Of a stretch of 64,000 bases of DNA, positions 1 through 8,619 are shown in pieces. Every line of letters begins with the position of its first letter. The stretch's first letter is position 1. The notes beneath the pieces were generated by a model, which was given only the letters and a program-made list of their open reading frames with translations, was not told the DNA's origin and did no database searches. The DNA is taken from the NCBI GenBank assembly GCA_029250685.1, contig JAQXEU010000037.1, forward strand, positions 1 through 64,000, written 5' to 3'. The translations under genes and the position numbers were made by a program. The DNA comes from Polaribacter sp. Lineage in GTDB: Bacteria > Bacteroidota > Bacteroidia > Flavobacteriales > Flavobacteriaceae.

Positions 1-1
1 T

Positions 2-316
2 AGCGACTTAAAACGTAAGACAAGAAAAGCTTACAATTCAGAAGACAAAATCAGGATTATTATTGAAGGAATGCGTGGTGAAACTACCATTGCAGAATTG
101 TGTCGAAAAGAAAGCATCCATCAAGCTAATTACTACAAATGGTCCAAAGATTTCATGGAAGCAGGAAAGCGCAGGCTAAATGGAGATACAATGCGAGAAG
201 CTAACACATCGGAGGTTCACGAACTCAAAGGTGAGAATAGTACTTTAAAAGAGTTGGTTGCAGAGCTTTCTTTAGAAGTTCGGTTTCTGAAAAAAAACTT
301 ACGTGGAGACGAGTAA
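2..316 (+). CDS. IS3-family transposase OrfA (5' partial)
   Basis: DNA-binding subunit of the transposase. The frame is open from base 2, so the true start is upstream of the window; the methionine codon at 71 is internal. The residues encoded before it (beginning SDLKRKTRKAYN) fit the start of an HTH_Tnp_1-like helix-turn-helix, followed by an Ala/Glu helix, a YYKWSKDF recognition-helix-like segment, and a C-terminal leucine-zipper-like helix (about 50-75 of the visible frame) typical of OrfA. It ends 14 bases before the OrfB ATG. An A8 run (290-297) near its end is a likely -1 frameshift site giving OrfAB. Confidence 0.85.
   Translation, partial: SDLKRKTRKAYNSEDKIRIIIEGMRGETTIAELCRKESIHQANYYKWSKDFMEAGKRRLNGDTMREANTSEVHELKGENSTLKELVAELSLEVRFLKKNLRGDE
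290..297 (+). promoter_or_regulatory. Candidate -1 programmed frameshift site (A8) between OrfA and OrfB
   Basis: Eight consecutive A residues are read as AAA AAA AAC-type codons in the OrfA frame. The OrfB frame is open upstream through this run, so a -1 slip here would read on as KLTWRRVKREKYMHYS and join OrfB without a stop. IS3-family elements usually make their full transposase this way at A-rich heptamers. The site and open frames are seen directly; slippage is inferred. Confidence 0.6.
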
Positions 317-330
317 AAAGAGAGAAGTAT

Positions 331-1296
331 ATGCACTATAGTCAATCAGAAAAGTACGAAATAACACAACTTGTTGAGCAGTCTGATCTTGGAATAAACC
401 GAACACTCAAAGAGCTTAAAATCAATAAGACAACCTTTTATAATTGGTATAATTTATATACCCAAAAAGGCTTTGAAGGTCTAGCTCGTAAGAAATCAGA
501 GAGAGTTGGGACTTTGAATAAGATAAATATCGTCGATAGAGACAAAGTAGTTGAAATTGCGTTAGAAAAGCCTGAGTTATCTTCTAGGGAGGTTGCTTGG
601 CATATTACGGATAATTACAACTATTATATCAGCGAGTCAAGTGTCTATCGGATTTTAAAGGAAAATGGATTCATATCATCGCCTTCATTTAGAATAATGA
701 GTGCTTCGGATAGTTTTCACGATAAAACAACTGCCGTGAATCAAATGTGGCAAACTGATTTTACTTATTTCAAAATATTTGGTTGGGGTTGGTATTATTT
801 ATCAACTATTTTAGATGATTACAGTCGCTACATTGTTACATGGAAGCTTTGTTCAACAATGAGAGCAGAAGATGTCACCAATACAATCGATGCAGCTATT
901 GCATTTTCTGGAGTTAATGAAAAATCAATGCCTAGGTTGTTGTCAGACAATGGGTCTTGTTACATCTCACACGAGTTAGCAGACTATATCGGAGAGAAAA
1001 ACATGAAACATATCAGAGGAAGACCATTACATCCTCAAACTCAGGGCAAAATTGAACGTTATCATAGATCAATGAAAAACATTGTAAAACTTGATAATTA
1101 CTTTAGCCCTGGACAATTAGAAGAAAAAATGAAAGAATTTGTTCAGTATTACAATTATGAACGATATCATGAATCTTTAAAAAATGTAACTCCAGCAGAA
1201 GTATATTTTGGAACAGCCGAAAGAAAATTAAGAAAACGAAAAATGACAAAAAATAGCACTTTGAAAGCTAGAAAAAACCAGTATCAAAATTTTTAA
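331..1296 (+). CDS. IS3-family transposase OrfB, DDE integrase catalytic subunit
   Basis: Catalytic part of the transposase, 321 residues from the ATG. The N-terminus carries a helix-turn-helix (about 10-45, with TTFYNWYNLY) and an HTH_21-type segment (about 70-115). The rve core follows with the catalytic triad D143 (WQTDFTY), D206 (LLSDNGS) and E242 (QGKIERYHR), giving the DD35E spacing expected of IS3. The C-terminal YNYERYHESLKNVTPAEV segment is also typical. It looks intact, so the element may be active if OrfA and both ends are intact. The natural product is probably an OrfAB fusion made by frameshifting. Confidence 0.92.
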   Translation: MHYSQSEKYEITQLVEQSDLGINRTLKELKINKTTFYNWYNLYTQKGFEGLARKKSERVGTLNKINIVDRDKVVEIALEKPELSSREVAWHITDNYNYYISESSVYRILKENGFISSPSFRIMSASDSFHDKTTAVNQMWQTDFTYFKIFGWGWYYLSTILDDYSRYIVTWKLCSTMRAEDVTNTIDAAIAFSGVNEKSMPRLLSDNGSCYISHELADYIGEKNMKHIRGRPLHPQTQGKIERYHRSMKNIVKLDNYFSPGQLEEKMKEFVQYYNYERYHESLKNVTPAEVYFGTAERKLRKRKMTKNSTLKARKNQYQNF

Positions 1297-1357
1297 CTAA
1301 ATTAGCAGCAACCTCTCTTAAATTTTGAGCGAAAAAGTTCATTTTTATTTGACTACA

Positions 1358-1688
1358 TACATCCTATGGAACAATTAGAGGATCAGTTTCAAGAAAGATT
1401 AGTAAAAAAAGAAAAAGAATTCTTAAAGAGTTATCTAAAAAGAAACTCAAAGCATTTTACGAAACTCAACTAGGAAAAGAAAGATTAGTTTTGTTTGAAA
1501 ATAAAAGTAAAAGAGGGTTTATATATGGTTATACAGATAATAATGTAAAAGTTAAATTACCATGGGATCCACAATTATGCAATACACTTCATGAAGTTAA
1601 ATTAACAGGAATTAACGGAAGTTTTATGCAGTTTAATTTTGTTAAAGAAGGTGGCTTTATAACTCATAAAGATTATAGTAAAATTTAA
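1358..1688 (+). pseudogene. mtaB: 3' fragment of mtaB (tRNA t6A methylthiotransferase) interrupted by the IS element
   Basis: The frame continuing from the IS end reads through KKKLKAFYETQLGKE and then FENKSKRGFIYGYTDNNVKV, LPWDPQLCNTLHEV and a final beta-rich stretch. From memory this matches the linker after the radical SAM domain plus the TRAM-like C-terminal domain of Bacteroidota MtaB, which adds a methylthio group to t6A37 in tRNA. Only about the last 100 residues remain; the Fe-S and radical SAM domains are absent and presumably lie beyond the other end of the IS. A TTG at 1491 could be taken as a start, but a 65-residue TRAM fragment alone is unlikely to function. The gene assignment rests on remembered family sequences. 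Confidence 0.7.
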
Positions 1689-1734
1689 ATTAAAAGTATC
1701 TAACCCTTGATTAAAATTAACTTATTCATTTACG

Positions 1735-2748
1735 TTAATTTGTTTTCAAATACGTATCGTAATTTTCTACAGTTTGGATAATTAACTTTACAGCTTCTAC
1801 ATAAAATTCTTGATCAACATTCTCAAAAGTATCGGTGTCTTTGTGATAATCTTTATGGTCTTCTACACCAAAATAAATAAAAGGAATTTTTTCTTTATGA
1901 AAAGATCTATGATCAGATGAGTTTGTCCAATTATCTAATTTTTTGTCGTTTGGATCATCATGACCAGACATTAAAGTAATAGAAGATTTTACCTTTGTTA
2001 AAGGGGCTTTTAATTTTGGATAGTGAAATAATCCACAAGCATATAATTCATTTTTATCATTTCTAGAAATCATATCCATATTAATATTTAAAACAATATT
2101 TTCTTTTCCTAAAGGAAAGTTTTTTACCAAATAAGCAGAGCCGTTCATTCCAGCTTCTTCAGCATCAACCGTTGCAAAAACCAATGTATGATTTGGATTT
2201 TTTCCTTTGAAATATTCTGCAATTGCAATTACAGCAGCAGTACCAGAAGCATCATCGTCTGCTCCGTTATATATTTTTCCATTTCTGATGCCTAAATGGT
2301 CATGATGTCCAGTTATTACAATTACTTTGTCAGATTTCCCTTTAATCATACTGATTACATTTCCTCCAACAACAGTTGTGTCTGGTACATTTATATCATT
2401 TCTTTCCTTTCCTTTTACAGGAAACATGCGTTGTCTTCTTGCGCCTTTGTAAGTAGTTGTAAACTCTTGAATATATCCATTCTCTATTGGTGTTGCCAAT
2501 TCTAATTTTTTAAATTCATTAGCAATAAATTGTTGTGCTTTGTAGTTACCTGGTTTAGAAAAACCTCTTCCTTCAAAAGCATCACTTGCCAACGTTTTAA
2601 GGTTGTTAAGTAATTTAGCTTCATCAATCTTAATTTTTTTAGAAGATGAAACTGAATTTAATTGGTTTGCTTTCTTTTGCTCATTTGAGTTACACCCAAT
2701 AAGAAAAACAGTTAAAAATGCTGCGAAAAAAAATGATTTAACTTTCAT
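1735..2748 (-). CDS. M28-family zinc metallopeptidase, lipoprotein
   Basis: Probable aminopeptidase of the periplasm or outer membrane, 337 residues. The N-terminus is a lipoprotein signal with lipobox LIGC (Cys19). The M28 core shows the metal-ligand motifs in order: GHHDHLG, GADDDASG, DAEEAGMNGS, INMDMISRND, and SSDHRSFHKE near the C-terminus. All five expected ligands appear present, so activity is likely; substrate cannot be told. It stands alone between the mtaB remnant and the divergent PorP-like gene, with about 170 bases of AT-rich sequence upstream that should hold its promoter. Confidence 0.9.
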   Translation of the reverse strand: MKVKSFFFAAFLTVFLIGCNSNEQKKANQLNSVSSSKKIKIDEAKLLNNLKTLASDAFEGRGFSKPGNYKAQQFIANEFKKLELATPIENGYIQEFTTTYKGARRQRMFPVKGKERNDINVPDTTVVGGNVISMIKGKSDKVIVITGHHDHLGIRNGKIYNGADDDASGTAAVIAIAEYFKGKNPNHTLVFATVDAEEAGMNGSAYLVKNFPLGKENIVLNINMDMISRNDKNELYACGLFHYPKLKAPLTKVKSSITLMSGHDDPNDKKLDNWTNSSDHRSFHKEKIPFIYFGVEDHKDYHKDTDTFENVDQEFYVEAVKLIIQTVENYDTYLKTN

Positions 2749-2917
2749 TATACTTGATAATTTAAATGTTTAATTATTGCATAAAGATATAGAATATTAA
2801 AACTTTAAGACAATATTTTTGATTGGAATTGGTTTTACATTATTATTTTATGTTAAAGAAGTGTATCGTTAATTGAATATATTATATTTGAAAACTTAAA
2901 ATTTTAAATAAAGCACT

Positions 2918-3880
2918 TTGCAAAAAACAATAATTTTATTTTTATTCTTTTTTAGTTTTTTGATAGTTAGAGGTCAAGAGACACTTCCTATTTATTCTGA
3001 TTACTTATCTGATAATGTGTTTTTAATTCATCCATCAGCAGCAGGAATTGGCACCTGCGGCAAAATTAGATTGACAGGAAGAAAACAATGGCAAGGTGTT
3101 GCAAATGCTCCTGAATTACAAACATTAAGTTTTCACAATAGACTTGGAGAAAAAGCGGCAGTTGGTTTGGTTATTTTTAATGACAAAAACGGATATCATT
3201 CTCAGAAAGGACTTCAAGCAACGTATGCTTATCATCTAAGTATTGGAAATGGAAATGTATTTGAACAGCTTTCATTTGGTTTGTCTGCTACAGTTGTTCA
3301 AAATCAATCTGATCAAAGAGCTTTTTTTGGAGATAGAGCAGTAGAACAATTAATTGAAAGTACAGGATACTTTAATGCAGATTTTAGTGTTGCTTATCAT
3401 AAAGAAGGGTTTTCATCATATTTTACAGTAAAAAACTTATTGCTTTCTTCAAAAAATAATTTAAATAATAGCTTAGAGCCGTTAGATTTAAGAAATTATA
3501 TTTTTAGCGCTGGTTATTTTTTCGATTATAGAAATGTAGTGAAATTAGAACCCTCTTTTATGTTACAATTAAGAGAAGGTACTAGTGAAGTATTAACAGA
3601 TTTTAATATTAAGGCTTATAAAAGTTTTAATAAAGCGCAACTATGGGCAGCTTTGTCTTATAGAAGAAGTTTTGATAAGGGTGCGATAGAAAACATTAAT
3701 TATGTATCTCCAATTGTTGGTATAAATTACAAGCAAATGATGCTTTCTTATACATATACAAAGCAGCTTGGTGAAATTGTGTTTTCTGATACCGGTTATC
3801 ATCAAATTACATTAGGAATAAATGTTTTTTGTAAACGCCAAAGAGCTGCAGCATGCCCGAATATTAATGCCTCTTTTTAG
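2918..3880 (+). CDS. PorP/SprF-family type IX secretion-associated membrane protein
   Basis: Predicted outer-membrane beta-barrel of 320 residues with a signal peptide ending near VRGQE. The opening YSDYLSDNVFLIHPSAAGI and the following RKQWQGVANAPE are diagnostic of PorP/SprF proteins, which link type IX cargo (often with CHU_C/T9SS B sorting domains) to the cell surface. Members usually sit beside a large adhesin; none is next to this one, so it is an orphan copy. The start is TTG, chosen because it places the signal peptide correctly and no ATG is available. TATATTTG at 2883-2890 fits a Bacteroidota -7 element about 28 bases upstream. Confidence 0.9.
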   Translation: MQKTIILFLFFFSFLIVRGQETLPIYSDYLSDNVFLIHPSAAGIGTCGKIRLTGRKQWQGVANAPELQTLSFHNRLGEKAAVGLVIFNDKNGYHSQKGLQATYAYHLSIGNGNVFEQLSFGLSATVVQNQSDQRAFFGDRAVEQLIESTGYFNADFSVAYHKEGFSSYFTVKNLLLSSKNNLNNSLEPLDLRNYIFSAGYFFDYRNVVKLEPSFMLQLREGTSEVLTDFNIKAYKSFNKAQLWAALSYRRSFDKGAIENINYVSPIVGINYKQMMLSYTYTKQLGEIVFSDTGYHQITLGINVFCKRQRAAACPNINASF

Positions 3881-3881
3881 A

Positions 3882-4676
3882 TTAGAAGTTTAATTTCTTA
3901 ACAGAACAATTCTTGTTGTTTTCTAATATAAATTTTAACATTTTAACATTTGTATTAGTATAAAATTGATGTTTACTTTTTGCTTTTTGTGTATTTAATA
4001 GATTGTTGCTTTCTAACACGTTTTTAGTTTGTTTTGCTACCGCTTGGCCAGAATCGATTATAGTTATATCTGTCCCAATAATTTCTTTTATCTGTGGAAT
4101 TAAATATGGGTAATGAGTACAACCAAGAACTAAATAATCAATATTGTGCTTTACTAACTTTTGTAAATGATTGGTTAATAAGTCAGTCATTTTTCCAGAA
4201 ATTAATAGGCCATTTTCAATTAGCTCAACTAAACCTTCTCCAACTTGTTCAATAATAGTAACCTCTTGATTTATATTATTAGAGGTAGTCGTAAATAAGT
4301 TGCTATTTAAGGTTCCTTTCGTAGCAAGAATCCCAATGTTTTTTGTTTTCGTGTTTATTGAAGCTGGTTTTATTGCAGGTTCAATCCCTATAAAAGGTAC
4401 TTTGTAGTTTTTTCTTAAATATTTAATTGCATTTGTTGTAGCAGTATTACAAGCAACAACAATTGTTTTACAATTTTTATTTAATAGAAGTTCTGTGTTT
4501 TTTATTGATAATTCTAGAATTTTTTCTTCAGATTTTTGACCATAAGGAGCATTTTTACTATCCGCTAAATAAATAGTGTCATCATTTGGTAGAAGTTTGT
4601 GTATTTCTTTCCAAATAGAGGTGCCTCCAATTCCAGAGTCAAATATTCCTATAGGATTATTAGAAGTTGAATTCAT
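3882..4676 (-). CDS. murI: Glutamate racemase
   Basis: Converts L- to D-glutamate for peptidoglycan synthesis; cytoplasmic, cofactor-free. 264 residues, normal length. The motifs GIFDSGIGG (with Asp13), VACNTATT (Cys76) and LGCTHYPYL (Cys186 and His188) supply the two catalytic cysteines and surrounding acid/base residues. It is the last gene of the minus-strand bamA/skp run, separated from skp by a strong terminator-like hairpin, so it may have its own promoter or depend on read-through. Its 3' end lies 1 base from the convergent PorP-like gene end. Confidence 0.95.
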   Translation of the reverse strand: MNSTSNNPIGIFDSGIGGTSIWKEIHKLLPNDDTIYLADSKNAPYGQKSEEKILELSIKNTELLLNKNCKTIVVACNTATTNAIKYLRKNYKVPFIGIEPAIKPASINTKTKNIGILATKGTLNSNLFTTTSNNINQEVTIIEQVGEGLVELIENGLLISGKMTDLLTNHLQKLVKHNIDYLVLGCTHYPYLIPQIKEIIGTDITIIDSGQAVAKQTKNVLESNNLLNTQKAKSKHQFYTNTNVKMLKFILENNKNCSVKKLNF

Positions 4677-4688
4677 ATGCTAACAAAA

Positions 4689-4723
4689 ATAAAAAAACCT
4701 ACTTATATAAGTAGGTTTTTTTA
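4689..4723 (-). terminator. Intrinsic terminator downstream of the second skp gene
   Basis: Inverted repeat AAACCTACTTAT / ATAAGTAGGTTT flanked by runs of A and T on both sides, so it can work in either direction. It sits between the skp stop (4747) and the murI start (4676). A second copy of the right arm (aaagtaggttttttta, 4734-4749) overlaps the skp stop codon, suggesting a partial duplication of the arm. Confidence 0.8.
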
Positions 4724-4746
4724 TTTTATAATTAAAGTAGGTTTTT

Positions 4747-5256
4747 TTAGAATCCTAATTTAGTTTTTACAGCATTATAAATATCTGTCCCTTTTTCAAA
4801 GATAATTAAACCTCCACCTGGAGCAGAATTAAATACATAAACCAATCCTTGAGCAGCAGCTACATCTTTGATTGCTTTTTGAGCTTTTTCATAAATAGGG
4901 TTTTTCAACTCAATTTCTTTCTTTCTTAACTCTTGAGTAGCAATTTGTTCTGCTTGTTGAATTTTAGTAGCATCAGCTTGTAATTCAGCTTTTCTTCTTG
5001 AATTCGTCTCCGGAGTTTGAGTTTTCTCTTCAGCAGCATATCTTTGTGCTTTTGTTTGATATGCTTTTATATTAGCTTCAATATCACTTTTATAAGTTTT
5101 TTGAATTTTTTCTAATTCAGAGTTTGCTTTTTTAGTTTCTGGCATATTCTGCACTAATTTTGAAGTGTCAATATGGCCAATCTTTTGTGCATTAGCAACT
5201 CCTCCTACACCTAACATAAATACAGCTATTAATAATAACTTTTTAAATTGTTTCAT
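4747..5256 (-). CDS. OmpH/Skp-family periplasmic chaperone (copy 2)
   Basis: Holds unfolded outer-membrane proteins in the periplasm on the way to BamA. 169 residues: signal peptide ending VANAQ, then the conserved start KIGHIDTSKLVQNMPE, a long Lys/Glu/Gln/Ala coiled coil (about 40-120) and a short beta end VYVFNSAPGGGLIIF. This is the usual Skp length. It follows another Skp-type gene 43 bases upstream, and bamA before that; such bamA-skp-skp runs are common in Bacteroidota. Confidence 0.92.
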   Translation of the reverse strand: MKQFKKLLLIAVFMLGVGGVANAQKIGHIDTSKLVQNMPETKKANSELEKIQKTYKSDIEANIKAYQTKAQRYAAEEKTQTPETNSRRKAELQADATKIQQAEQIATQELRKKEIELKNPIYEKAQKAIKDVAAAQGLVYVFNSAPGGGLIIFEKGTDIYNAVKTKLGF

Positions 5257-5299
5257 TTCTTCTTGTTTTAATTTTAATTTATTTACTCGTTGTTATTTA

Positions 5300-6025
5300 T
5301 TATTTAGTTTTCTTTTTTGCAGCATTCTTTTTGTCTAAAAGCAACTTTCTTTTAGCGTCTCTTTCTTTTAATTTAGCGTCTCTTTTTGCTTGGATTGCTT
5401 TTTTCTGATCTTCAATTTTCTTAAGCCTAGCTTGCTTAATTGCTTCTGTTTTTATCTGAGTAGCTAATTTTTTAGCCGAAACATTATTTTTAGAAGTTTT
5501 TATTTTTCGATCTTTTACAATACTTGCTAAAACGAGTTCGCTAATATCGTATTTTTTATTTGAATATAACATTACTAATTCGCTAGATTTATCTAAAACG
5601 AAGTCATATTTTTTTCTTTTTGCAATACTTTGTACCGAATTGTAAACTAAATCTTGGATTGGCTTAACTAATTGTCTTCTTAAATTGAATAAATCTCCTT
5701 GAGGGCCAAAATATAATGACTCTAACCTTGCGAGCTCTTCTTTTTTTATTGTAATATCTTCTTCCCTTTCTTCAATTAAATCTTTTGTTAAAATGGCTTT
5801 TTCGTTAGCTAAATCTGTTTTTAGAACTTCAATATATCTTTCTAATTTAGATAATTTACTTTTCCATTGTTCTACTTTTGCATTTAAATTACTTTGGGCA
5901 GTTACATACTCTGGAACATTTTCTAATATATATTCCATATCTATATATGCAAGGTTTTGACCTTTCTGGGCAATGCTGTTTTGTATTGTAAACAAAAGAA
6001 CAATTAATACGAATACTTTTTTCAT
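5300..6025 (-). CDS. OmpH/Skp-family periplasmic chaperone (copy 1, long basic tail)
   Basis: Second Skp-type chaperone, 241 residues from the ATG at 6025. That start is chosen because it opens a clean signal peptide (MKKVFVLIVLL to SIAQK); a longer frame reaching 6130 would overlap bamA and bury the signal. The mature start NLAYIDMEYILENVPEY is typical of the family. A coiled coil covers about 35-110, and a conserved beta segment (YDFVLDKSSELVMLY) lies about 145-160. Unlike its neighbour it has an extra C-terminal helix of about 60 residues very rich in Lys, Ala and Arg; this tail is the odd part. Confidence 0.9.
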   Translation of the reverse strand: MKKVFVLIVLLFTIQNSIAQKGQNLAYIDMEYILENVPEYVTAQSNLNAKVEQWKSKLSKLERYIEVLKTDLANEKAILTKDLIEEREEDITIKKEELARLESLYFGPQGDLFNLRRQLVKPIQDLVYNSVQSIAKRKKYDFVLDKSSELVMLYSNKKYDISELVLASIVKDRKIKTSKNNVSAKKLATQIKTEAIKQARLKKIEDQKKAIQAKRDAKLKERDAKRKLLLDKKNAAKKKTK

Positions 6026-6093
6026 CTTTAATAGTTTATGTTTTGAAAAAACCATGCCAAAAATATACCGATTACTAGCTAAGCAAGTATTTT

Positions 6094-8619
6094 TTAGAAC
6101 TGTCTTCCAATAATAAAATGTGTTTGCCAACCAGATTTCGGAGCATTTGGTGAGTTGTTATAAACTGGTAATGCATCATAACCATGTGCAAAATCAATTC
6201 CTAACAATCCAAACGCAGGCATAAAAATACGTATTCCAAGACCGGCAGACCTTTTTAATTCAAACGGATTATAACTATTAAAATTGTCGTAAGAATTACC
6301 AGCTTCTAAAAATCCTAATGTGTAAATAGAAGATGATGGTTTGTCTGTTATAGAATATCTTAATTCTAGTTGAAATTTATTATATATGGTTCCACCTTGT
6401 ATAGATGATAACTGGCTATTTTCATATCCTCTTAATCCAATTGTCTCTCTACCATCTAATTGATATGCAGCTAAGCCATCTCCACCGACAAAATATCTTT
6501 CAAAAGGTGTTGCACCAACTCTGCTGCTATAGTTTCCTAAAAGACCACCTTCGGCATTCATCATTAAAACAAGTTTGTCAGTAAAAGCGGTATACCATTT
6601 TCCTTTAAAACTCAATTTGTAATATTCCATCCATTTATATTTTTCTGCCAAGCTTAAGCTAGAATAATCTTTATCATTAAATAATGAATATGGTATTGTT
6701 AGTTTTGCGCCAATAGTGAATTCAGATCCATAAGTTGGGAAAATTAAAGAAGGACCAGCAGAATTTCTACTTAATTGAATACTATATGATAAGTTATTTA
6801 GGTTTGCATTACTTAAAACATCAGTTCCAACTCTAAAACCATAATTGTTTAAGCTAAAATTTTGATAACTTAAAGAATGAGAAAGTTGAAAGTAATCATC
6901 TGGCCATTGCAATCTTCTACCTAAACCTAAAGTAATTCCAACAATACTTAGGTTTTGATCTTTATCTACAAGACCTGTTTGGAAATCGTATTGGAATTGA
7001 TTTGAATTATAAATAGAGAATGAAAATGATTGCGGTTTTTTGCCGCCTAACCAAGGTTCTGTGAATGAGAAGCTATAAGTACTGTATGTTCTACTTGCTT
7101 GTAATCGTAAAGATAATTTTTGACCATCTCCTGTTGGTAAAGGTTTATATGCATCTTTTTTAAACATATTTCTAATAGCAAAATTATTGAAAGATAAACC
7201 TAAAGTTCCAATAAAAGCACCACCACCATAACCACCTTGTAGTTCAATCTGACTTCCACCTTTTTCAGTTACAGTAAAATCAATATCTGCTGTTTTGTTT
7301 TGCCAATCTGGTTTTACTTCTGGTGTTACATTCGTGTCAAAAAAACCTAATTGACCAATCTCTCTAATAGATCTAATAATTTGAGATCTATTAAATAAGT
7401 CTCCTGGTTTTACTCTTAGTTCTCGATAAATAACGTGGTCATTAGTTCTTTCATTTCCAATAACAGTTACTTTCTTTATAGTTGCTTGTTCGTCTTCACG
7501 AATTCTAATCTCTACTGAAATAGAATCATTTACAACCTTTGTTTCTAAAGCATTTACACTGGCAAATAGATAACCATTATTATGATACAACGTTTGTAAA
7601 TCTTGTGAACTTGGTGTGTTGTCTCCCTGAACTCTTTCTTTTAATACAGTACCATTATATACGTCACCTTTGTCAATTCCAAGTATTTTAGATAATTGAT
7701 CGGGAGTAAAGCTCTTATTACCTACGTAATTGATGTCGCTAAAATAGTATTGTTTACCTTCTTCAACTTCAATTTCTAAGCTAATTGTATTGTCTTTGTT
7801 CCAAACTAGTTGGTCGCTTAAAATACGAGCATCTCTATAACCTTGTCTGCTATATGCTTCTAAAATACTTTCTAAGTCTTCTCTGTAGTTGTCTTCTATA
7901 TATTTTGAGCTTTTCCAAAATCTACCAAACATTTTTTGTTTGGTGTTGCTCATCGATTTTCTAAGTTTTGCGTTAGAAAACTTTTTGTTACCTTTAAAAG
8001 TAATGTCTTTAATTTTAATTCGTGAACCTTTGTCAATATGAACATCCATGTTTACAACATTAATGTCAGAAGTGTCCTTCTTTGTATTTATTGAAACTTT
8101 TGTTTTTAAGAAACCCTTGTCAGTAAATTTCTTTTTAAAATAATTTGTAGAAGTAACAACAAGGTTGTCGGTTACCATTGCACCTTTCTTAAGATCGGTG
8201 TCTTTCTTTAATTCTTTTCTCTTAGACTTTTTTACACCTGAAAAAACAACTTCATTTAATTGTGGTAATTCTTCAACATTAAATTGTAAATAAGCGACGT
8301 TGCCATCTATTTTTGCTAAATAAACATCAACATTACTGAATTGTTTACTTTCGTATAATTTTTTTATTGCACTTGTAAGTTTATCACCAGGAAGCTTAAT
8401 CATTTGCCCGTTTCTTAAACCAGTAAATATTTTTACTGTTTCCTCGCTAAATTTCTTTAAACCAGTAACTGTAATTCCACCTAAAACATATTCTTGACCT
8501 TTTACGTAAGAAATTTTTCCAGGAATTGTATCTTTTAATGATGTATTGTTGGTTTGTCCGTTAACGTTTGCAGTTAAAAAACATACTAAAAATAGCACTA
8601 CAATAGTATATTTACTCAT
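6094..8619 (-). CDS. bamA: Outer-membrane protein assembly factor BamA
   Basis: Core of the BAM machine that inserts beta-barrels into the outer membrane. 841 residues from the ATG at 8619, which gives the signal peptide MSKYTIVVLFLVCFLTA...GQ; a start 20 codons earlier would overlap uppS much more. POTRA repeats occupy roughly residues 45-450, then a 16-strand barrel. The VGGDGLAAYQLDGRETIGLRGYEN region carries the lid-loop VRGF-like motif (here LRGY), and the protein ends in the aromatic GRQF. Its ATG overlaps the uppS stop by 8 bases (ATGAGTAA), implying coupled translation. Two skp genes follow. Confidence 0.95.
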   Translation of the reverse strand: MSKYTIVVLFLVCFLTANVNGQTNNTSLKDTIPGKISYVKGQEYVLGGITVTGLKKFSEETVKIFTGLRNGQMIKLPGDKLTSAIKKLYESKQFSNVDVYLAKIDGNVAYLQFNVEELPQLNEVVFSGVKKSKRKELKKDTDLKKGAMVTDNLVVTSTNYFKKKFTDKGFLKTKVSINTKKDTSDINVVNMDVHIDKGSRIKIKDITFKGNKKFSNAKLRKSMSNTKQKMFGRFWKSSKYIEDNYREDLESILEAYSRQGYRDARILSDQLVWNKDNTISLEIEVEEGKQYYFSDINYVGNKSFTPDQLSKILGIDKGDVYNGTVLKERVQGDNTPSSQDLQTLYHNNGYLFASVNALETKVVNDSISVEIRIREDEQATIKKVTVIGNERTNDHVIYRELRVKPGDLFNRSQIIRSIREIGQLGFFDTNVTPEVKPDWQNKTADIDFTVTEKGGSQIELQGGYGGGAFIGTLGLSFNNFAIRNMFKKDAYKPLPTGDGQKLSLRLQASRTYSTYSFSFTEPWLGGKKPQSFSFSIYNSNQFQYDFQTGLVDKDQNLSIVGITLGLGRRLQWPDDYFQLSHSLSYQNFSLNNYGFRVGTDVLSNANLNNLSYSIQLSRNSAGPSLIFPTYGSEFTIGAKLTIPYSLFNDKDYSSLSLAEKYKWMEYYKLSFKGKWYTAFTDKLVLMMNAEGGLLGNYSSRVGATPFERYFVGGDGLAAYQLDGRETIGLRGYENSQLSSIQGGTIYNKFQLELRYSITDKPSSSIYTLGFLEAGNSYDNFNSYNPFELKRSAGLGIRIFMPAFGLLGIDFAHGYDALPVYNNSPNAPKSGWQTHFIIGRQF

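Larger units (their letters stand above)
1..1357 (+). mobile_element. IS3-family insertion sequence, right part (left end outside window)
   Basis: A two-frame transposase (OrfA then OrfB with a DDE integrase core) fills the left edge. OrfA is already open at base 2, so the left end and left inverted repeat lie outside the window. After the OrfB stop there is about 60 bases of non-coding sequence. The motif ending gactaca at 1351-1357 is my candidate right terminus: read on the minus strand it starts TGTAGTCAAATA, and the mtaB-like reading frame begins immediately beyond it. The exact end and any target duplication cannot be confirmed without the left end. Confidence 0.8.
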
